Under the pieces are notes generated by a model. The model searched no databases. It worked only from the letters and a program-made list of their open reading frames with translations, and was not told where the DNA came from. From positions 1-64,000 of the forward strand of contig UQGJ01000006.1 in assembly GCA_900540545.1 (NCBI GenBank): DNA of 64,000 bases. The letters are read 5' to 3'. Position numbers and translations under genes: made by a program. This stretch comes from an uncultured Eubacteriales bacterium. GTDB lineage: Bacteria; Bacillota; Clostridia; Oscillospirales; Oscillospiraceae. Shown one piece after another: positions 1-8,931 of the stretch; position 1 is the first letter of the stretch; every line of letters begins with the position of its first letter.

Positions 1-15
1 GGGGCCGGTTTTTCA

Positions 16-1956
16 TTATCCCTTGTAAGGCCGATAGGACTTCCGCTCTTTGCGGCGCTTCCGGGTGGCGATGCGGTAGACGAGTAACACCACCAGCAGG
101 ACGAGCACCAGCACAATTGCCAGCACCAGCAGGGTGATCCAGTTGGGACTCTTCAGCAGTTCAATAGGGTTCCAGGAGGGACGGACCACCTTGCGGCCCT
201 CGGGGGCGGAATAGCGGCTGTCAACGGTGCCCATGCTCTGGAGATAAGAGGCCAGGGCATACCACTCCTTGACCTCGGAGCCGTTGGGGTTGTGGATGAT
301 CTGCCGCTCAAAGTCGGTGACGGGAACACCGTCTTTGTCCTTGGGGGTGATGGTGAGAATGCCGAAGCTCTTGGCGTTCACCGAGCCCAGCATCTGCCCG
401 GAGTAAAGGCCGGTGACCACCCGGTAGAGCCGGTCGTCCTGGATGGGTGTCGCCTTGTTCCCCTCCAGCAGTTGGGCGCTGTACGTCACCTTATTGAAAA
501 TCATGCGGTGGGGGTTGAAGGTCCAGCTCATGCCGGAGCCATAGAGCTGGGCGGCGGGCATGAGTGGCGTCACCGAGGCGTCCACCTCGAAGGCATCCTT
601 CAGCTCCTTGCCGGTGACGTAGACGGAAATCAGCGGATAGCCCGGCGTGCCGTCTCCGCCGGAGCCAAGGGAGGACACGTTGAAGGCATCGGACACTGTG
701 ATGTCCCCCTGGGCAAAGGATGCCCGAATAACGCCGGAAGCCACCACGGCAAAGTCCACAGGGGTGTAGTCCGCTCCCTCCGCCTCCTTCACCGCGTGGA
801 TATAGGAGTCGGCAATGAGGTTGCCCAGACCGTCCTCCTCCTGCTCCCGGCCGAACTGGCTGATAGGTGTAAAGTCAAAGGGGCTGTCAGCTAGCACCTG
901 GTCATAGGTCAGGCCGTAGCCGGAGAGGTACTCCTCGTCCACCTTGCCCTTGAAGGACTCCGCCAGGGCCGTCATGGCCGGGTCAGTGGGGACAGTCTCG
1001 TCGATGGGGATGAGCTTGAACTCGTCAAGCTGTATCGTGCCGTCCCCGCCGCTCCGCTGGATGGTCAGTGACCCCAGATTCTGGGTGTACTCACCACAGG
1101 AGACGATAAGGGTATCGTTGACCCGGATAGGCTCAGGCGTGGTGGAATGGGTGTGGCCGGAGATGATGACGTCGATTCCGTCCACCGCCTTAGCCAGCTC
1201 GTAGTCCTCCCCCTTGCCCTTGTCTGTGCCGGAGTGGGAGACGCAGATGATGAAGTCGGCGTCGGCCTTCTCCTTGATTTCCGCCACCACCCGCTTGGCG
1301 GCGTCGGCGATGGGCTGGAACTCCATTTCGGACATGGGGGCGCACTCGTCGGCGTCCACGCCCAGGACGCCGAACACACCGATTTTCAGCCCATCCCGCT
1401 GGATGACCGTGTAGTCGGTGATGCCGTACTCATTCCAGGCCGCCCAGGTGTCCGCGGCCTCCGCGGGAGGCTTATAATTGGCCTGGACGATGGCGGGCAG
1501 GGGGTCTCCGCTGGCCTTGGCGGAGCGGAGCATGTCGGCCAGGCCCCGCTGCCGGTAGTCGAACTCGTGGTTGCCCAGGGTGGTCACGTCGTAGCCCATG
1601 GCCCCCAGTGCCCGCAGCTCCGGCGCGTCGGTGGCGTAGATAGTCTGGAAGAGAGACCCCATAGAGAAGTCCCCGGCGTCCAGAGTGACCACAGTCCTAC
1701 CCTGCTCACCATAGGCGAGGTCCGCGGCGGCGGCCTCCCGCTCCGCCTGCAGCAGGGTGGCCAAGCGGGTATAGCCGCCGTACTCCCCTCCGCCCTCCTT
1801 GGGCATGGGCAGGAAGTGGTCGTGGGTATCGTGGGTAAACAGAATGGTCAGTGGGGCCGGGGTCATCATGGGTGTGGCCCCGGCGGACAGAGGCAGGCAC
1901 CCCAGCGCCAAAATCAGCGCCAGGGCCAGCGCGGACAGACGGCGTAAGTGTTTCAT
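16..1956 (-). CDS. secreted, membrane-anchored 5'-nucleotidase / metallophosphatase family protein
   Basis: 646 aa. The N-terminus is a clear signal peptide (basic start, hydrophobic stretch 8-25, cleavage near AGA). The Metallophos domain follows, with metal ligands visible in THDTHDHF (about 41-48), DAGDFSMG, GNHEFDY, CVSHS and ISGHTHS. The UshA-type 5'-nucleotidase C-terminal domain covers about 340-580. A single transmembrane helix near 610-635 and a Lys/Arg-rich tail anchor it at the outer face of the membrane; no LPXTG sorting motif is seen. The family hydrolyses nucleotide monophosphates or UDP-sugars, so nucleotide salvage from outside the cell is the likely role. ATG start with GGGGAGG just upstream. 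Divergent from the GGDEF gene across 150 bp. Confidence 0.9.
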   Translation of the reverse strand: MKHLRRLSALALALILALGCLPLSAGATPMMTPAPLTILFTHDTHDHFLPMPKEGGGEYGGYTRLATLLQAEREAAAADLAYGEQGRTVVTLDAGDFSMGSLFQTIYATDAPELRALGAMGYDVTTLGNHEFDYRQRGLADMLRSAKASGDPLPAIVQANYKPPAEAADTWAAWNEYGITDYTVIQRDGLKIGVFGVLGVDADECAPMSEMEFQPIADAAKRVVAEIKEKADADFIICVSHSGTDKGKGEDYELAKAVDGIDVIISGHTHSTTPEPIRVNDTLIVSCGEYTQNLGSLTIQRSGGDGTIQLDEFKLIPIDETVPTDPAMTALAESFKGKVDEEYLSGYGLTYDQVLADSPFDFTPISQFGREQEEDGLGNLIADSYIHAVKEAEGADYTPVDFAVVASGVIRASFAQGDITVSDAFNVSSLGSGGDGTPGYPLISVYVTGKELKDAFEVDASVTPLMPAAQLYGSGMSWTFNPHRMIFNKVTYSAQLLEGNKATPIQDDRLYRVVTGLYSGQMLGSVNAKSFGILTITPKDKDGVPVTDFERQIIHNPNGSEVKEWYALASYLQSMGTVDSRYSAPEGRKVVRPSWNPIELLKSPNWITLLVLAIVLVLVLLVVLLVYRIATRKRRKERKSYRPYKG

Positions 1957-2107
1957 AACCGTTCCTCCCCAGTCTTTCTGGTCTAGATGCTCTTATCATA
2001 CCACAAAGCCGCGTTTTTTTCTCCATTTTCTTTTCCGCCTTATCACTTTCTTTTTCTCTAATTTGTGTTAAAATGTCTTATGATAACAAAATGAAGGAGG
2101 CGGCGCC

Positions 2108-3274
2108 GTGCCACGGGCCCATATACGGCGTTCCATTCGCCGGGTTGACGCACAGGTCACGCTTTTTACCGCCATTATAGCGATCCTCTCCTGTCTCTGC
2201 ATCTACGCCTTTCACTATAAGTACACCTATGACAACATGATTGCCTCTCTGGTGGAGCGGGTGGATTCCATCCACGGCTATATCGAAACCATTCTCTACA
2301 CCGATACCTTCGCGTCCATCAACACGCCGGAGGATATGGAGACCGCGCTGTACCAGACCAATCAGGAGGCCATGTTCAACGTGAAGCAGGCCACCGGGGT
2401 CCAGTATCTCTACACCGCCAAGCGCACCGAGGACGGCCGCTTCATCTATGTGGTGGACGGCCTGGACCCGGAAGCCCCGGATTTCCGCCGCCCCGGCGAC
2501 CCCATCGAGCCCGAGATCATCCCGGAACTGGAGCGGGCCCTGGCCGGCCAGGAGGTCATGCCCAGCGCCATCAAGGACACCGGCTGGGGCAAGATCTTCA
2601 TCGCCTACCTCCCCGTCCACAGCCAGAAGGGGGAGGGCGGCGACGTTATGGGCGTGCTGGGCATCGAGTTCAACGCCGAGAGCCAGTACGACACCTACCA
2701 ATCCCTCAAAATCGCCACGCCGCTGGTGGCGCTCCTGCTCTGCCTGCTCTCCGCCGTCTTTGCGTATTTCTTCTTCCGGCGCATCTCCAACCCCACGTTC
2801 CAGGACCTGGCCAACACCGACTACCTCACCCAGCTGAAAAACCGCAACGCCTTTGAAACCGACATGAAGAATCTGGACGCCCATCAGGGCCGCCGGGGCA
2901 TGGGGGTGATCCTCCTGGACCTGAACGACCTGAAACTGGTCAACGACACCCTGGGCCACGACGCCGGGGACCTCTATCTTCAAACGATGGCCCAGGCCAT
3001 CCGGGACGCCGTCCCCGCCCCTGCTGTGGCCTACCGGGTGGGCGGCGACGAATTCGTGGTCCTGCTGGCCGCGGACAGAGGCGAGGCCCTGCGCCGCCAG
3101 GGCGAGGCCATCCGGGAGCGCTTCTCCGCTTTCCCCTTTGAGGATTGGCCCACCGTCCCATCCTTCTCTCTGGGCTGCGCCCGCTATCAGGACGAGGACG
3201 GGAGCATCTTCGCCACCTACCGCCGGGCCGACGCGGACATGTACCGGGAAAAACAGCAATATCACCATAAATAA
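2108..3274 (+). CDS. membrane diguanylate cyclase (GGDEF)
   Basis: 388 aa with a GTG start directly after AAGGAGG. One transmembrane helix (about 18-37) and a second (about 198-218) bracket an extracytoplasmic sensor region that I cannot assign to a named fold. The C-terminal GGDEF domain (about 228-385) has an intact active-site loop, VGGDEFVVL, so c-di-GMP synthesis is expected. The RxxD inhibitory site normally a few residues before GGDEF is not apparent, suggesting weak product inhibition. An EAL protein at 14421 is a plausible opposing enzyme in the same window. The gene ends at a shared terminator facing gatB. Confidence 0.9.
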   Translation: MPRAHIRRSIRRVDAQVTLFTAIIAILSCLCIYAFHYKYTYDNMIASLVERVDSIHGYIETILYTDTFASINTPEDMETALYQTNQEAMFNVKQATGVQYLYTAKRTEDGRFIYVVDGLDPEAPDFRRPGDPIEPEIIPELERALAGQEVMPSAIKDTGWGKIFIAYLPVHSQKGEGGDVMGVLGIEFNAESQYDTYQSLKIATPLVALLLCLLSAVFAYFFFRRISNPTFQDLANTDYLTQLKNRNAFETDMKNLDAHQGRRGMGVILLDLNDLKLVNDTLGHDAGDLYLQTMAQAIRDAVPAPAVAYRVGGDEFVVLLAADRGEALRRQGEAIRERFSAFPFEDWPTVPSFSLGCARYQDEDGSIFATYRRADADMYREKQQYHHK

Positions 3275-3278
3275 CGGC

Positions 3279-3313
3279 AGAGGACGCAGGCGGCACCGCC
3301 TGCGTCCTCTTTT
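3279..3313. terminator. bidirectional terminator between the GGDEF gene and gatB
   Basis: Perfect 14-bp stem (3279-3292 with 3297-3310), 4-nt loop, then TTTT. It lies between the 3' ends of two convergent genes and serves at least the plus strand. Confidence 0.8.
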
Positions 3314-3315
3314 CG

Positions 3316-4743
3316 TTAAGGCTGCTGTTCCAGCCTTCTTTTCAAATTCTCGTTCACCACCTGGGGCGAGGCCCGGCCCTTCAGCTCCCGCATGACCTGA
3401 CCCACCAGGAAGCCGAAGGCCTTCTCCTTCCCGGCGCGGTAGTCGGCCACGGACTTTTCGTTGGCGGCCAGGACCCGCTCGACGGCCTGGGCCACCAGTC
3501 CGGCATCGCTGACCTGCTCCAGGCCGTACTCCGCCACATAGGCGTCCACGTCGCCGTCGGTATCGAACACCGCGTCGAACACCTTCACGGCGGTGTTGCG
3601 GTTGAGTTTGCCCGTCCGCACCAGTTCGATGAGCCGGGCCAGGGTCTTTGGGGTCAGAGGCATGTCCCTGGCCTCCATGGACTGGGCGGACAGCCGGCCC
3701 AGCACCTCCCCCATGATCCAGTTGGCCGTCTGCTTGGGGTCGGCCCCCAGGGCCACGCCGGACTCGAAGAAGTCCGCCAGGGCCTTCTGGGAGGTAATCA
3801 TCTCGGTGTCGTAGGCGGGCAGGCCGTATGACCCCTGATACCGGGCCATCTTGGCCTCAGCCAGTTCAGGGAGTTCGGCCCGGATGTGGTCCAGATAGTC
3901 CTGGGTCAGTTCCAGGGGCGGGATGTCCGGCTCCGGGAAGTAGCGGTAATCCTGGGCGTTCTCCTTGGAGCGCATGGCGAAGGTGGCGTCCTTGTTCTCG
4001 TCCCAGCGGCGGGTCTCCTGGATTACCCGCTTCCCCTCCTCGAGCAGCTCGATCTGCCGCCTGGCCTCGAAGGCGATGGCCCGGGAGATGGCCTTGAAAG
4101 AGGCCAGGTTCTTCATCTCCGTGCGGGTCCCCAGCTCTGCCGTTCCGGCGGGCCGGACGGACAGGTTCACGTCGCAGCGGAGGGACCCCTCCTGCATTTT
4201 GCAGTCGGACACCCCCAAGTATTGCAGCGTGGAGCGCAGCTTTTCCAGGTAGGCCACCACCTCCTCGGCGGAGCGGAAGTCCGGCTCGGTGACGATCTCA
4301 ATGAGGGGCACACCGCAGCGGTTGTAGTCCGCCCGGGTCTGGTCCAGCCAGGGGTCGTGGACCAGCTTGCCCGCGTCCTCCTCCATGTGCAGCTCGTGGA
4401 TGCGGATGGTCTTTCCCGTCTTGATGGGCACCGCCCCGTCCCTGGCGATGGGCAGGTAGAGCTGGCTCACCTGGTACGCCTTGGGCAGGTCGGGATAGAA
4501 GTAGTTCTTCCGGTCAAACCGGCTGTTCCGGGTGATGGTACAGCCCAGGGCCAGCCCGGCCTTGACGGCGTATTCCAGCACCTTCTCGTTCAGCACCGGC
4601 AGGGTCCCCGGCATCCCGGTGCACACCGGGCAGCAGTGGGTGTTGGGCGCGCCGCCGAAGGCGGTGGTGCACCCGCAGAAGATTTTTGTCCTGGTGGAGA
4701 GCTCCACGTGGGTCTCCAACCCAATCACCATTTCCCAGGTCAT
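3316..4743 (-). CDS. gatB: Asp/Glu-tRNA(Asn/Gln) amidotransferase subunit B
   Basis: 475 aa, full length for GatB. It opens with the family signature region (MVIGLETHVELSTRTKIFCGC), carries the PNTHCCPVCTGMPGTLP cysteine motif and HMEEDAGK, and ends with the YqeY-like tail domain (about 330-475) that holds tRNA. GatB activates the mischarged Asp- or Glu-tRNA by phosphorylation and receives ammonia from GatA. Its ATG overlaps the gatA stop (ATGA type), so the two are translationally coupled. It is the last gene of the T-box-controlled aspS-gatC-gatA-gatB operon. Confidence 0.97.
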   Translation of the reverse strand: MTWEMVIGLETHVELSTRTKIFCGCTTAFGGAPNTHCCPVCTGMPGTLPVLNEKVLEYAVKAGLALGCTITRNSRFDRKNYFYPDLPKAYQVSQLYLPIARDGAVPIKTGKTIRIHELHMEEDAGKLVHDPWLDQTRADYNRCGVPLIEIVTEPDFRSAEEVVAYLEKLRSTLQYLGVSDCKMQEGSLRCDVNLSVRPAGTAELGTRTEMKNLASFKAISRAIAFEARRQIELLEEGKRVIQETRRWDENKDATFAMRSKENAQDYRYFPEPDIPPLELTQDYLDHIRAELPELAEAKMARYQGSYGLPAYDTEMITSQKALADFFESGVALGADPKQTANWIMGEVLGRLSAQSMEARDMPLTPKTLARLIELVRTGKLNRNTAVKVFDAVFDTDGDVDAYVAEYGLEQVSDAGLVAQAVERVLAANEKSVADYRAGKEKAFGFLVGQVMRELKGRASPQVVNENLKRRLEQQP

Positions 4744-6182
4744 TGTTCCGCGCCCCCTTTCGGCATCTGCCGGTGATAATCCGTCTCCAATTGGAACCCG
4801 TGGGCGGCGTTCAGCACCCCGGCCTCCCCCAGGGCGGGGCCCACGAGCTGGGCCCCGATGGGCAGGCCCTGGGCGTCGAAGCCGCAGGGCACCGAGATGC
4901 CCGGCAGCCCCGCCAGGTTCAGGGGCACCGTGTAGATGTCGGACAGGTACATCTTCAGCGGGTCGGTGAGACTCTCCCCCAGGCGCGGGGCGGTGGTGGG
5001 GGTCACGGGGGTGAGGAGCAGGTCGTACCGCTCAAAGGCCCGGTCGTAGGCCGCCTTGATGACGGCTTTGGCCTGGAGGGCTTTTTTATAGTAGGCGTCG
5101 TAGTAGCCGGAGGAGAGCACGAAGGTCCCCAGCAGGATGCGCCGCTTCACCTCGGCGCCGAAGCCCTGGGTCCGGGTCTTGGCGTACAGCCCCGCCAGGT
5201 CCTCGTAGCCCCCGGCCCGCCAGCCGTACTTCACCCCGTCGAACCGGGACAGGTTGGAGCTGGCCTCGGCGGCGGCGATGATATAGTAGGCGGGGACCAC
5301 GTACTCCATGATGGGCAGGGAGAACTCCTCCACCTCCGCCCCCCGCGCTTTCAGCACGTCAGCTACGGCCAGCACGGCGGCGCGGACCGCCCCGTCCAGA
5401 CCGTCGGCGAAGCACTCCGCCGGCAGGCCGATTCTCATGCCCCGCAGGTCCCCGGTGAGACCGTCCAGCAGGTGGCCGAAGTCTCCGTCCAGGCTGGTGC
5501 CGTCCCGGCTGTCCTTCCCCATGATAAGGTCCAGCACCGCCGCGCAGTCGGCGGCGGACCGGGCGATGGGGCCCATCTGGTCCAGGGAGGAGGCGTAGGC
5601 CACCAGGCCGTACCGGCTCACGGTGCCGTAGGTGGGCTTCATGCCGGTGACGCCGCAGTAGGCGGCGGGCTGGCGGATGGAGCCGCCGGTGTCGGAGCCG
5701 ATGGCGTACCACACCTCCCCCGCCGCCACGGCGGCGGCCGCCCCGCCGGAGGACCCGCCGGGCACCCGGCTCAGGTCCCAGGGGTTCCGCACCGGGCCGT
5801 AGCAGGAGGTCTCGGAGGTGGAGCCCATGGCGAACTCGTCCATGTTCAGCTTGCCCAAGCTCACGGCCCCGGCGGCGGAGAGCCGCTCCACCACGGTTGC
5901 GTCATAGGGGGGCGCGAAGTCCCCCAGGATGCGGGAGGCGCAGGAGGTCTTGACCCCCTGGGTACAGATGTTGTCCTTGTAGGCCATGGGCACCCCCGCC
6001 AGCGGGGAGGCCCCCAGGTCGGCTGCGGGAAAGGCGGGGCCGGAGCGGGTGAGAAAGGCGTTGTTCTCCCCCTGGAGGGCGTCGATGCGGCCGGTGGCGG
6101 CGGCCACCGCATCCTGCTGGGTCACTTCCCCCCGTTTCAGGGCCGCGCCCAGCTCCAGGGCGGTCCATTCATGCAATTTCAT
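4740..6182 (-). CDS. gatA: Asp/Glu-tRNA(Asn/Gln) amidotransferase subunit A
   Basis: 480 aa amidase-signature protein. The Ser-cisSer-Lys triad is visible: Lys in YKDNICTQG, the Gly/Ser-rich GGSSGGAAAAVAAG, and the nucleophile Ser in GSDTGGSIRQPA. GatA releases ammonia from glutamine for the GatB-activated tRNA. It lies 11 bp after gatC and overlaps gatB by 4 bp. Typical length, nothing unusual. Confidence 0.97.
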   Translation of the reverse strand: MKLHEWTALELGAALKRGEVTQQDAVAAATGRIDALQGENNAFLTRSGPAFPAADLGASPLAGVPMAYKDNICTQGVKTSCASRILGDFAPPYDATVVERLSAAGAVSLGKLNMDEFAMGSTSETSCYGPVRNPWDLSRVPGGSSGGAAAAVAAGEVWYAIGSDTGGSIRQPAAYCGVTGMKPTYGTVSRYGLVAYASSLDQMGPIARSAADCAAVLDLIMGKDSRDGTSLDGDFGHLLDGLTGDLRGMRIGLPAECFADGLDGAVRAAVLAVADVLKARGAEVEEFSLPIMEYVVPAYYIIAAAEASSNLSRFDGVKYGWRAGGYEDLAGLYAKTRTQGFGAEVKRRILLGTFVLSSGYYDAYYKKALQAKAVIKAAYDRAFERYDLLLTPVTPTTAPRLGESLTDPLKMYLSDIYTVPLNLAGLPGISVPCGFDAQGLPIGAQLVGPALGEAGVLNAAHGFQLETDYHRQMPKGGAEQ

Positions 6183-6193
6183 CGTCGTCCCCC

Positions 6194-6481
6194 CTATTCC
6201 ACGGTCTTCGGGACCAGGAACGTCTCTTCATCGGCGGCGGGCGCGCCCATCAGCAGTCCGGCCCGGTCCGCCGACGGCTCCACCACGTCGGGCCGCAGCA
6301 CGTTCTTCACCGGGAACACATGGCTCATGGGCTCCACCCCGGCGGTGTCCAGGGTGTTCAGCACGTCCATATAGGCCAGGATGCGCTCCAGCTCCCCGGT
6401 CATGGCGGCCTTTTCCGCCGGGGCCAGCTCCAGCTTGGACAGGGTGGAGATATCGTCCACCATCTCTTCGGTAATTTTCAT
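6194..6481 (-). CDS. gatC: Asp/Glu-tRNA(Asn/Gln) amidotransferase subunit C
   Basis: 95 aa, the usual size for GatC. The N-terminal helix region (ISTLSKLELAPAEKAAMTGEL) and the central THVFPVKNVLRPDVV-like strap that wraps the GatA-GatB interface are both present (here SHVFPVKNVLRPDVV). It stabilises the GatA-GatB complex. ATG with GGAGGAG upstream, 12 bp after aspS. Confidence 0.95.
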   Translation of the reverse strand: MKITEEMVDDISTLSKLELAPAEKAAMTGELERILAYMDVLNTLDTAGVEPMSHVFPVKNVLRPDVVEPSADRAGLLMGAPAADEETFLVPKTVE

Positions 6482-6493
6482 GGTCTCTCCTCC

Positions 6494-7816
6494 TTACGGC
6501 TCCAGGCGGGTCAAATCTCTGGGGAACAGGCTGGCCTTTCTCACGTTGTCCAGCCCGCAAAGCTGCATGGTCAGCCGCTCCAGGCCGATGCCCAGGCCCC
6601 CGTGGGGCGGCATCCCGTGTTTGTGAATCATCAGATAGCTCTCGAACTCCGCAGGGTCCATACCCAGCCGCTTCATCTTCTCCACCTGCTGGGCGTAGTC
6701 GTGGATGCGCTGGCCGCCGGTGGTGACCTCCACCCCCCGGAACAGCAGGTCGAAGGACAGGGTGTACCGGGTGTCCTCGGGGTCGTCCATGGCGTAGAAG
6801 GGCCGTTTTTTGCCGGGGTAGTGGGTAACGAACACAAAGTCGCTGCCCCAGGTCTCCTTCGCATACCGGCCGATAGCGTGCTCCTCCTCCGGCTCCAGGT
6901 CATAGGGGTCTCGTATCCGGTAGCCGTACCGCTCCGCCGCCAGGCGCTTGGCCTCGTCGAAGCGGAGGGCGGGGATTTGTACCACGTCGGGCAGCTCCAC
7001 CTCCAGGCGGTCCAAATCGGCGGCGTACTCCCGGCCCAGTAGGTCCATGACAGATTGCAGATAGCCGGTCTCCAGCTCCATCATATCACAAAAGGAGTCG
7101 ATAAACCCCATTTCTAGGTCCATGGAGATATACTCGTTCAGGTGGCGGGTGGTGGCGTGCTTCTCCGCCCGAAAGACGGGAGCCACCTCAAAGACCCGCT
7201 CATAGGCCCCCACCATGGTCTGCTTGTAGAACTGGGGGGACTGGGCCAGGAAGGCCTTGCGACCAAAGTAATCCAGCCGGAAGATGTTGGAGCCGCCTTC
7301 CGCCCCGGCGTGGACGATTTTGGGGGTGTGGACCTCGGTGAAGCCCTCCCGGTGGAGGTAGTCCCGGAAGGCCCGGCACAGCCCCTCCTGGATGCGGAAC
7401 ACGGAGCGCTCCCGCAGGGAGCGAAGCACCACGGGCCGCAGGCCCAGCTCAGTGTCCATGTTCAGGTTCATCCGCGCCTTGGACACCGGAACGGGCATGG
7501 GGGCGGCGGGCCGGGACAGGACCTCCACCCCGCTCACCGCCAGCTCTACCCCAGCCGGGGCCCGGGGCTCGGCCCGGAGGACCCCGGTGACTTTGACGGC
7601 GGCCTCCTCGTCCACGCCGGTCAGGTCCGCCTCCCCGCCGCAGACGCACTGGAGGACCCCGGCCCCCTTCCGCAGGGCGAGGAAGCTCACGCCCCCCATG
7701 TCCCGCCGGGCGTGGACCATGCCGGAGACCTGAACGGTCTCATTCCGGTGGGCGCCCCCCATGATGTCATTCAGTTCCAGCACCTTTCGTTCTGTCTTGC
7801 CCGCCAGGAATTTCAT
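6494..7816 (-). CDS. aspS: aspartyl-tRNA synthetase, archaeal-type and probably non-discriminating
   Basis: 440 aa from the ATG at 7816; the frame stays open upstream but a GAAAGGGG site sits only before this ATG. An OB-fold anticodon-binding domain covers about 1-110 and the class II catalytic core the rest. Motif 2 (FRAEKHATTRHLNE) and motif 3 (GLGIGLERLTMQLCG) are intact. The length and lack of the GAD insertion of bacterial AspRS (about 590 aa) point to the archaeal/eukaryotic type. Enzymes of this type beside gatCAB commonly charge both tRNA-Asp and tRNA-Asn, with GatCAB converting Asp-tRNA(Asn) to Asn-tRNA(Asn). Non-discrimination is inferred from context. Confidence 0.93.
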   Translation of the reverse strand: MKFLAGKTERKVLELNDIMGGAHRNETVQVSGMVHARRDMGGVSFLALRKGAGVLQCVCGGEADLTGVDEEAAVKVTGVLRAEPRAPAGVELAVSGVEVLSRPAAPMPVPVSKARMNLNMDTELGLRPVVLRSLRERSVFRIQEGLCRAFRDYLHREGFTEVHTPKIVHAGAEGGSNIFRLDYFGRKAFLAQSPQFYKQTMVGAYERVFEVAPVFRAEKHATTRHLNEYISMDLEMGFIDSFCDMMELETGYLQSVMDLLGREYAADLDRLEVELPDVVQIPALRFDEAKRLAAERYGYRIRDPYDLEPEEEHAIGRYAKETWGSDFVFVTHYPGKKRPFYAMDDPEDTRYTLSFDLLFRGVEVTTGGQRIHDYAQQVEKMKRLGMDPAEFESYLMIHKHGMPPHGGLGIGLERLTMQLCGLDNVRKASLFPRDLTRLEP

Positions 7817-7844
7817 ACCGTTTTGTCCCCTTTCGTCAGAAAAT

Positions 7845-8105
7845 AAAAAACGTCCCGAAACTGCAAATGCAGTTTCGGGACGGATCAAACTCCGCGGTAC
7901 CACCCAAAAATCGCCGCCTCACCGTTGAGACAGCCTCTTGACCCCTTAACGCGGGAGGACGAGGCGCCCTCTGCCCTTTCGGGTTCGAACGTCCGGCTCG
8001 TGAAGTGTTGCGGCTCCCTCATCTTTCCGGGGCGGGCTCTCAGTCGGTGACCCGCGTTCTCTGTCGGACGCCCGGGGGGCGGTCTTCGTCATTGCCTTTG
8101 TTGTT
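7845..8105 (-). promoter_or_regulatory. T-box riboswitch leader of aspS-gatCAB
   Basis: The minus strand carries the T-box core TGGGTGGTACCGCG (7893-7906) followed by a perfect 15-bp terminator stem (7851-7865 with 7868-7882) and a run of six U. An AGAGA S-turn-like sequence lies near 8060-8064. The likely specifier is GAC (Asp; plus-strand gtc at 7991-7993), but an AAC (Asn) follows within a few bases, so the cognate tRNA is uncertain. Uncharged tRNA binding would favour the antiterminator and expression of the operon. Confidence 0.93.
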
Positions 8106-8109
8106 GGGT

Positions 8110-8138
8110 AGTATATGCGCTTCGCTTGAAAAAGTCAA
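8110..8138 (-). promoter_or_regulatory. sigma-A promoter of the aspS operon
   Basis: TTGACT (8138-8133) and TATACT (8115-8110) with a 17-bp spacer, just upstream of the T-box leader. Confidence 0.75.
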
Positions 8139-8164
8139 CCGTCGATTTTGTCAAAACCTGTTCT

Positions 8165-8193
8165 TTTCAGCCGGGGGCTTTTTGTGCTATACT
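8165..8193 (+). promoter_or_regulatory. probable promoter of the uracil-DNA glycosylase gene
   Basis: TATACT at 8188-8193 with a weak -35 (TTTCAG, 8165-8170) 17 bp upstream. It is divergent from the aspS promoter. Confidence 0.55.
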
Positions 8194-8227
8194 GGTACCA
8201 ACTCAAAAAAAGAATGGAGAAACTGCT

Positions 8228-8794
8228 ATGCTGGATTGGTCCGCTCTGGAGGCCGAGTGCCTCTCCTGTCAGAAATGCGCCCTGGCCGAGACCCGGCACA
8301 ACGTGGTATTTGGCGACGGGGACCGCAACGCCGAGGTCATGTTCATCGGCGAGGGACCCGGCGAACAGGAGGACTTGTCCGGCAAGCCCTTCGTGGGCAA
8401 GGGCGGGAAGCTGCTGGACGACATGCTGGACATCATCGACCTGGACCGCTCCAGGGTCTTTATCGGCAACATGGTCAAGTGCCGCCCGCCGGAGAACCGG
8501 GACCCGCTGAACGTGGAGATGGAGGCGTGCATCGGCTATCTCCGCAATCAGGTGGCCCTCATCAAGCCCAAAATCATCGTCTGCCTGGGCCGGGTGGCGG
8601 CTATGAAGCTGATTCGGGAGGACTTCAAAATCACCAAGGAGCACGGCCAGTGGTTCGACAAAGCAGGGGTCCAGATGACCGCCCACTACCACCCCGCCGC
8701 CCTGCTGCGGGATCCCCGGAAGCGGCCGGAGGCCTTCCAGGACCTGAAGGGGCTTCAGGAAAAAATCAGAGAGCTGTGCGACCACACGTATTGA
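8228..8794 (+). CDS. family 4 uracil-DNA glycosylase (Fe-S)
   Basis: 188 aa from the ATG at 8228, which follows a GGAG; the frame extends upstream without a ribosome binding site. The paired cysteines CLSCQKCALAETR near the N-terminus and later cysteines are the 4Fe-4S ligands of family 4 (UDGa-type) enzymes. Catalytic motif 1 reads GEGPGEQEDLSGKPFVGKGG, and the second motif is HYHPAALLR. It removes uracil from DNA in base excision repair. Single gene with its own promoter; an inverted repeat follows. Confidence 0.93.
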   Translation: MLDWSALEAECLSCQKCALAETRHNVVFGDGDRNAEVMFIGEGPGEQEDLSGKPFVGKGGKLLDDMLDIIDLDRSRVFIGNMVKCRPPENRDPLNVEMEACIGYLRNQVALIKPKIIVCLGRVAAMKLIREDFKITKEHGQWFDKAGVQMTAHYHPAALLRDPRKRPEAFQDLKGLQEKIRELCDHTY

Positions 8795-8798
8795 GCGA

Positions 8799-8825
8799 TT
8801 GGGAGAGGCGTTTCGCCTCTCCCAA
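8799..8825 (+). terminator. possible terminator after the uracil-DNA glycosylase gene
   Basis: A 10- to 12-bp perfect stem (8799-8810 with 8814-8825) with a 3-nt loop directly after the stop codon. No U-tract follows, so it may be a weak terminator or an RNA-stabilising hairpin. Confidence 0.45.
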
Positions 8826-8931
8826 CGCTTTGCGGGGCACTCTACGCATCGTTTACCCGCCCGTTTCCACGGCGGGTCGGTTGTGTCCCCAGCCAACACC
8901 TGCTAGAATAGGCGGGAAAGGAAGTGGTTCC

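Noticed and set aside
4686..6374. Plus-strand open frame of about 560 codons opposite gatA
   Set aside because: Gly/Val/His-rich antisense frame with no domain; gatA on the other strand is certain.
8005..8931. Extension of the XRE regulator frame upstream into the glycosylase gene
   Set aside because: The frame overlaps the T-box and the glycosylase gene and has no ribosome binding site; the HTH begins at the ATG at 8932.
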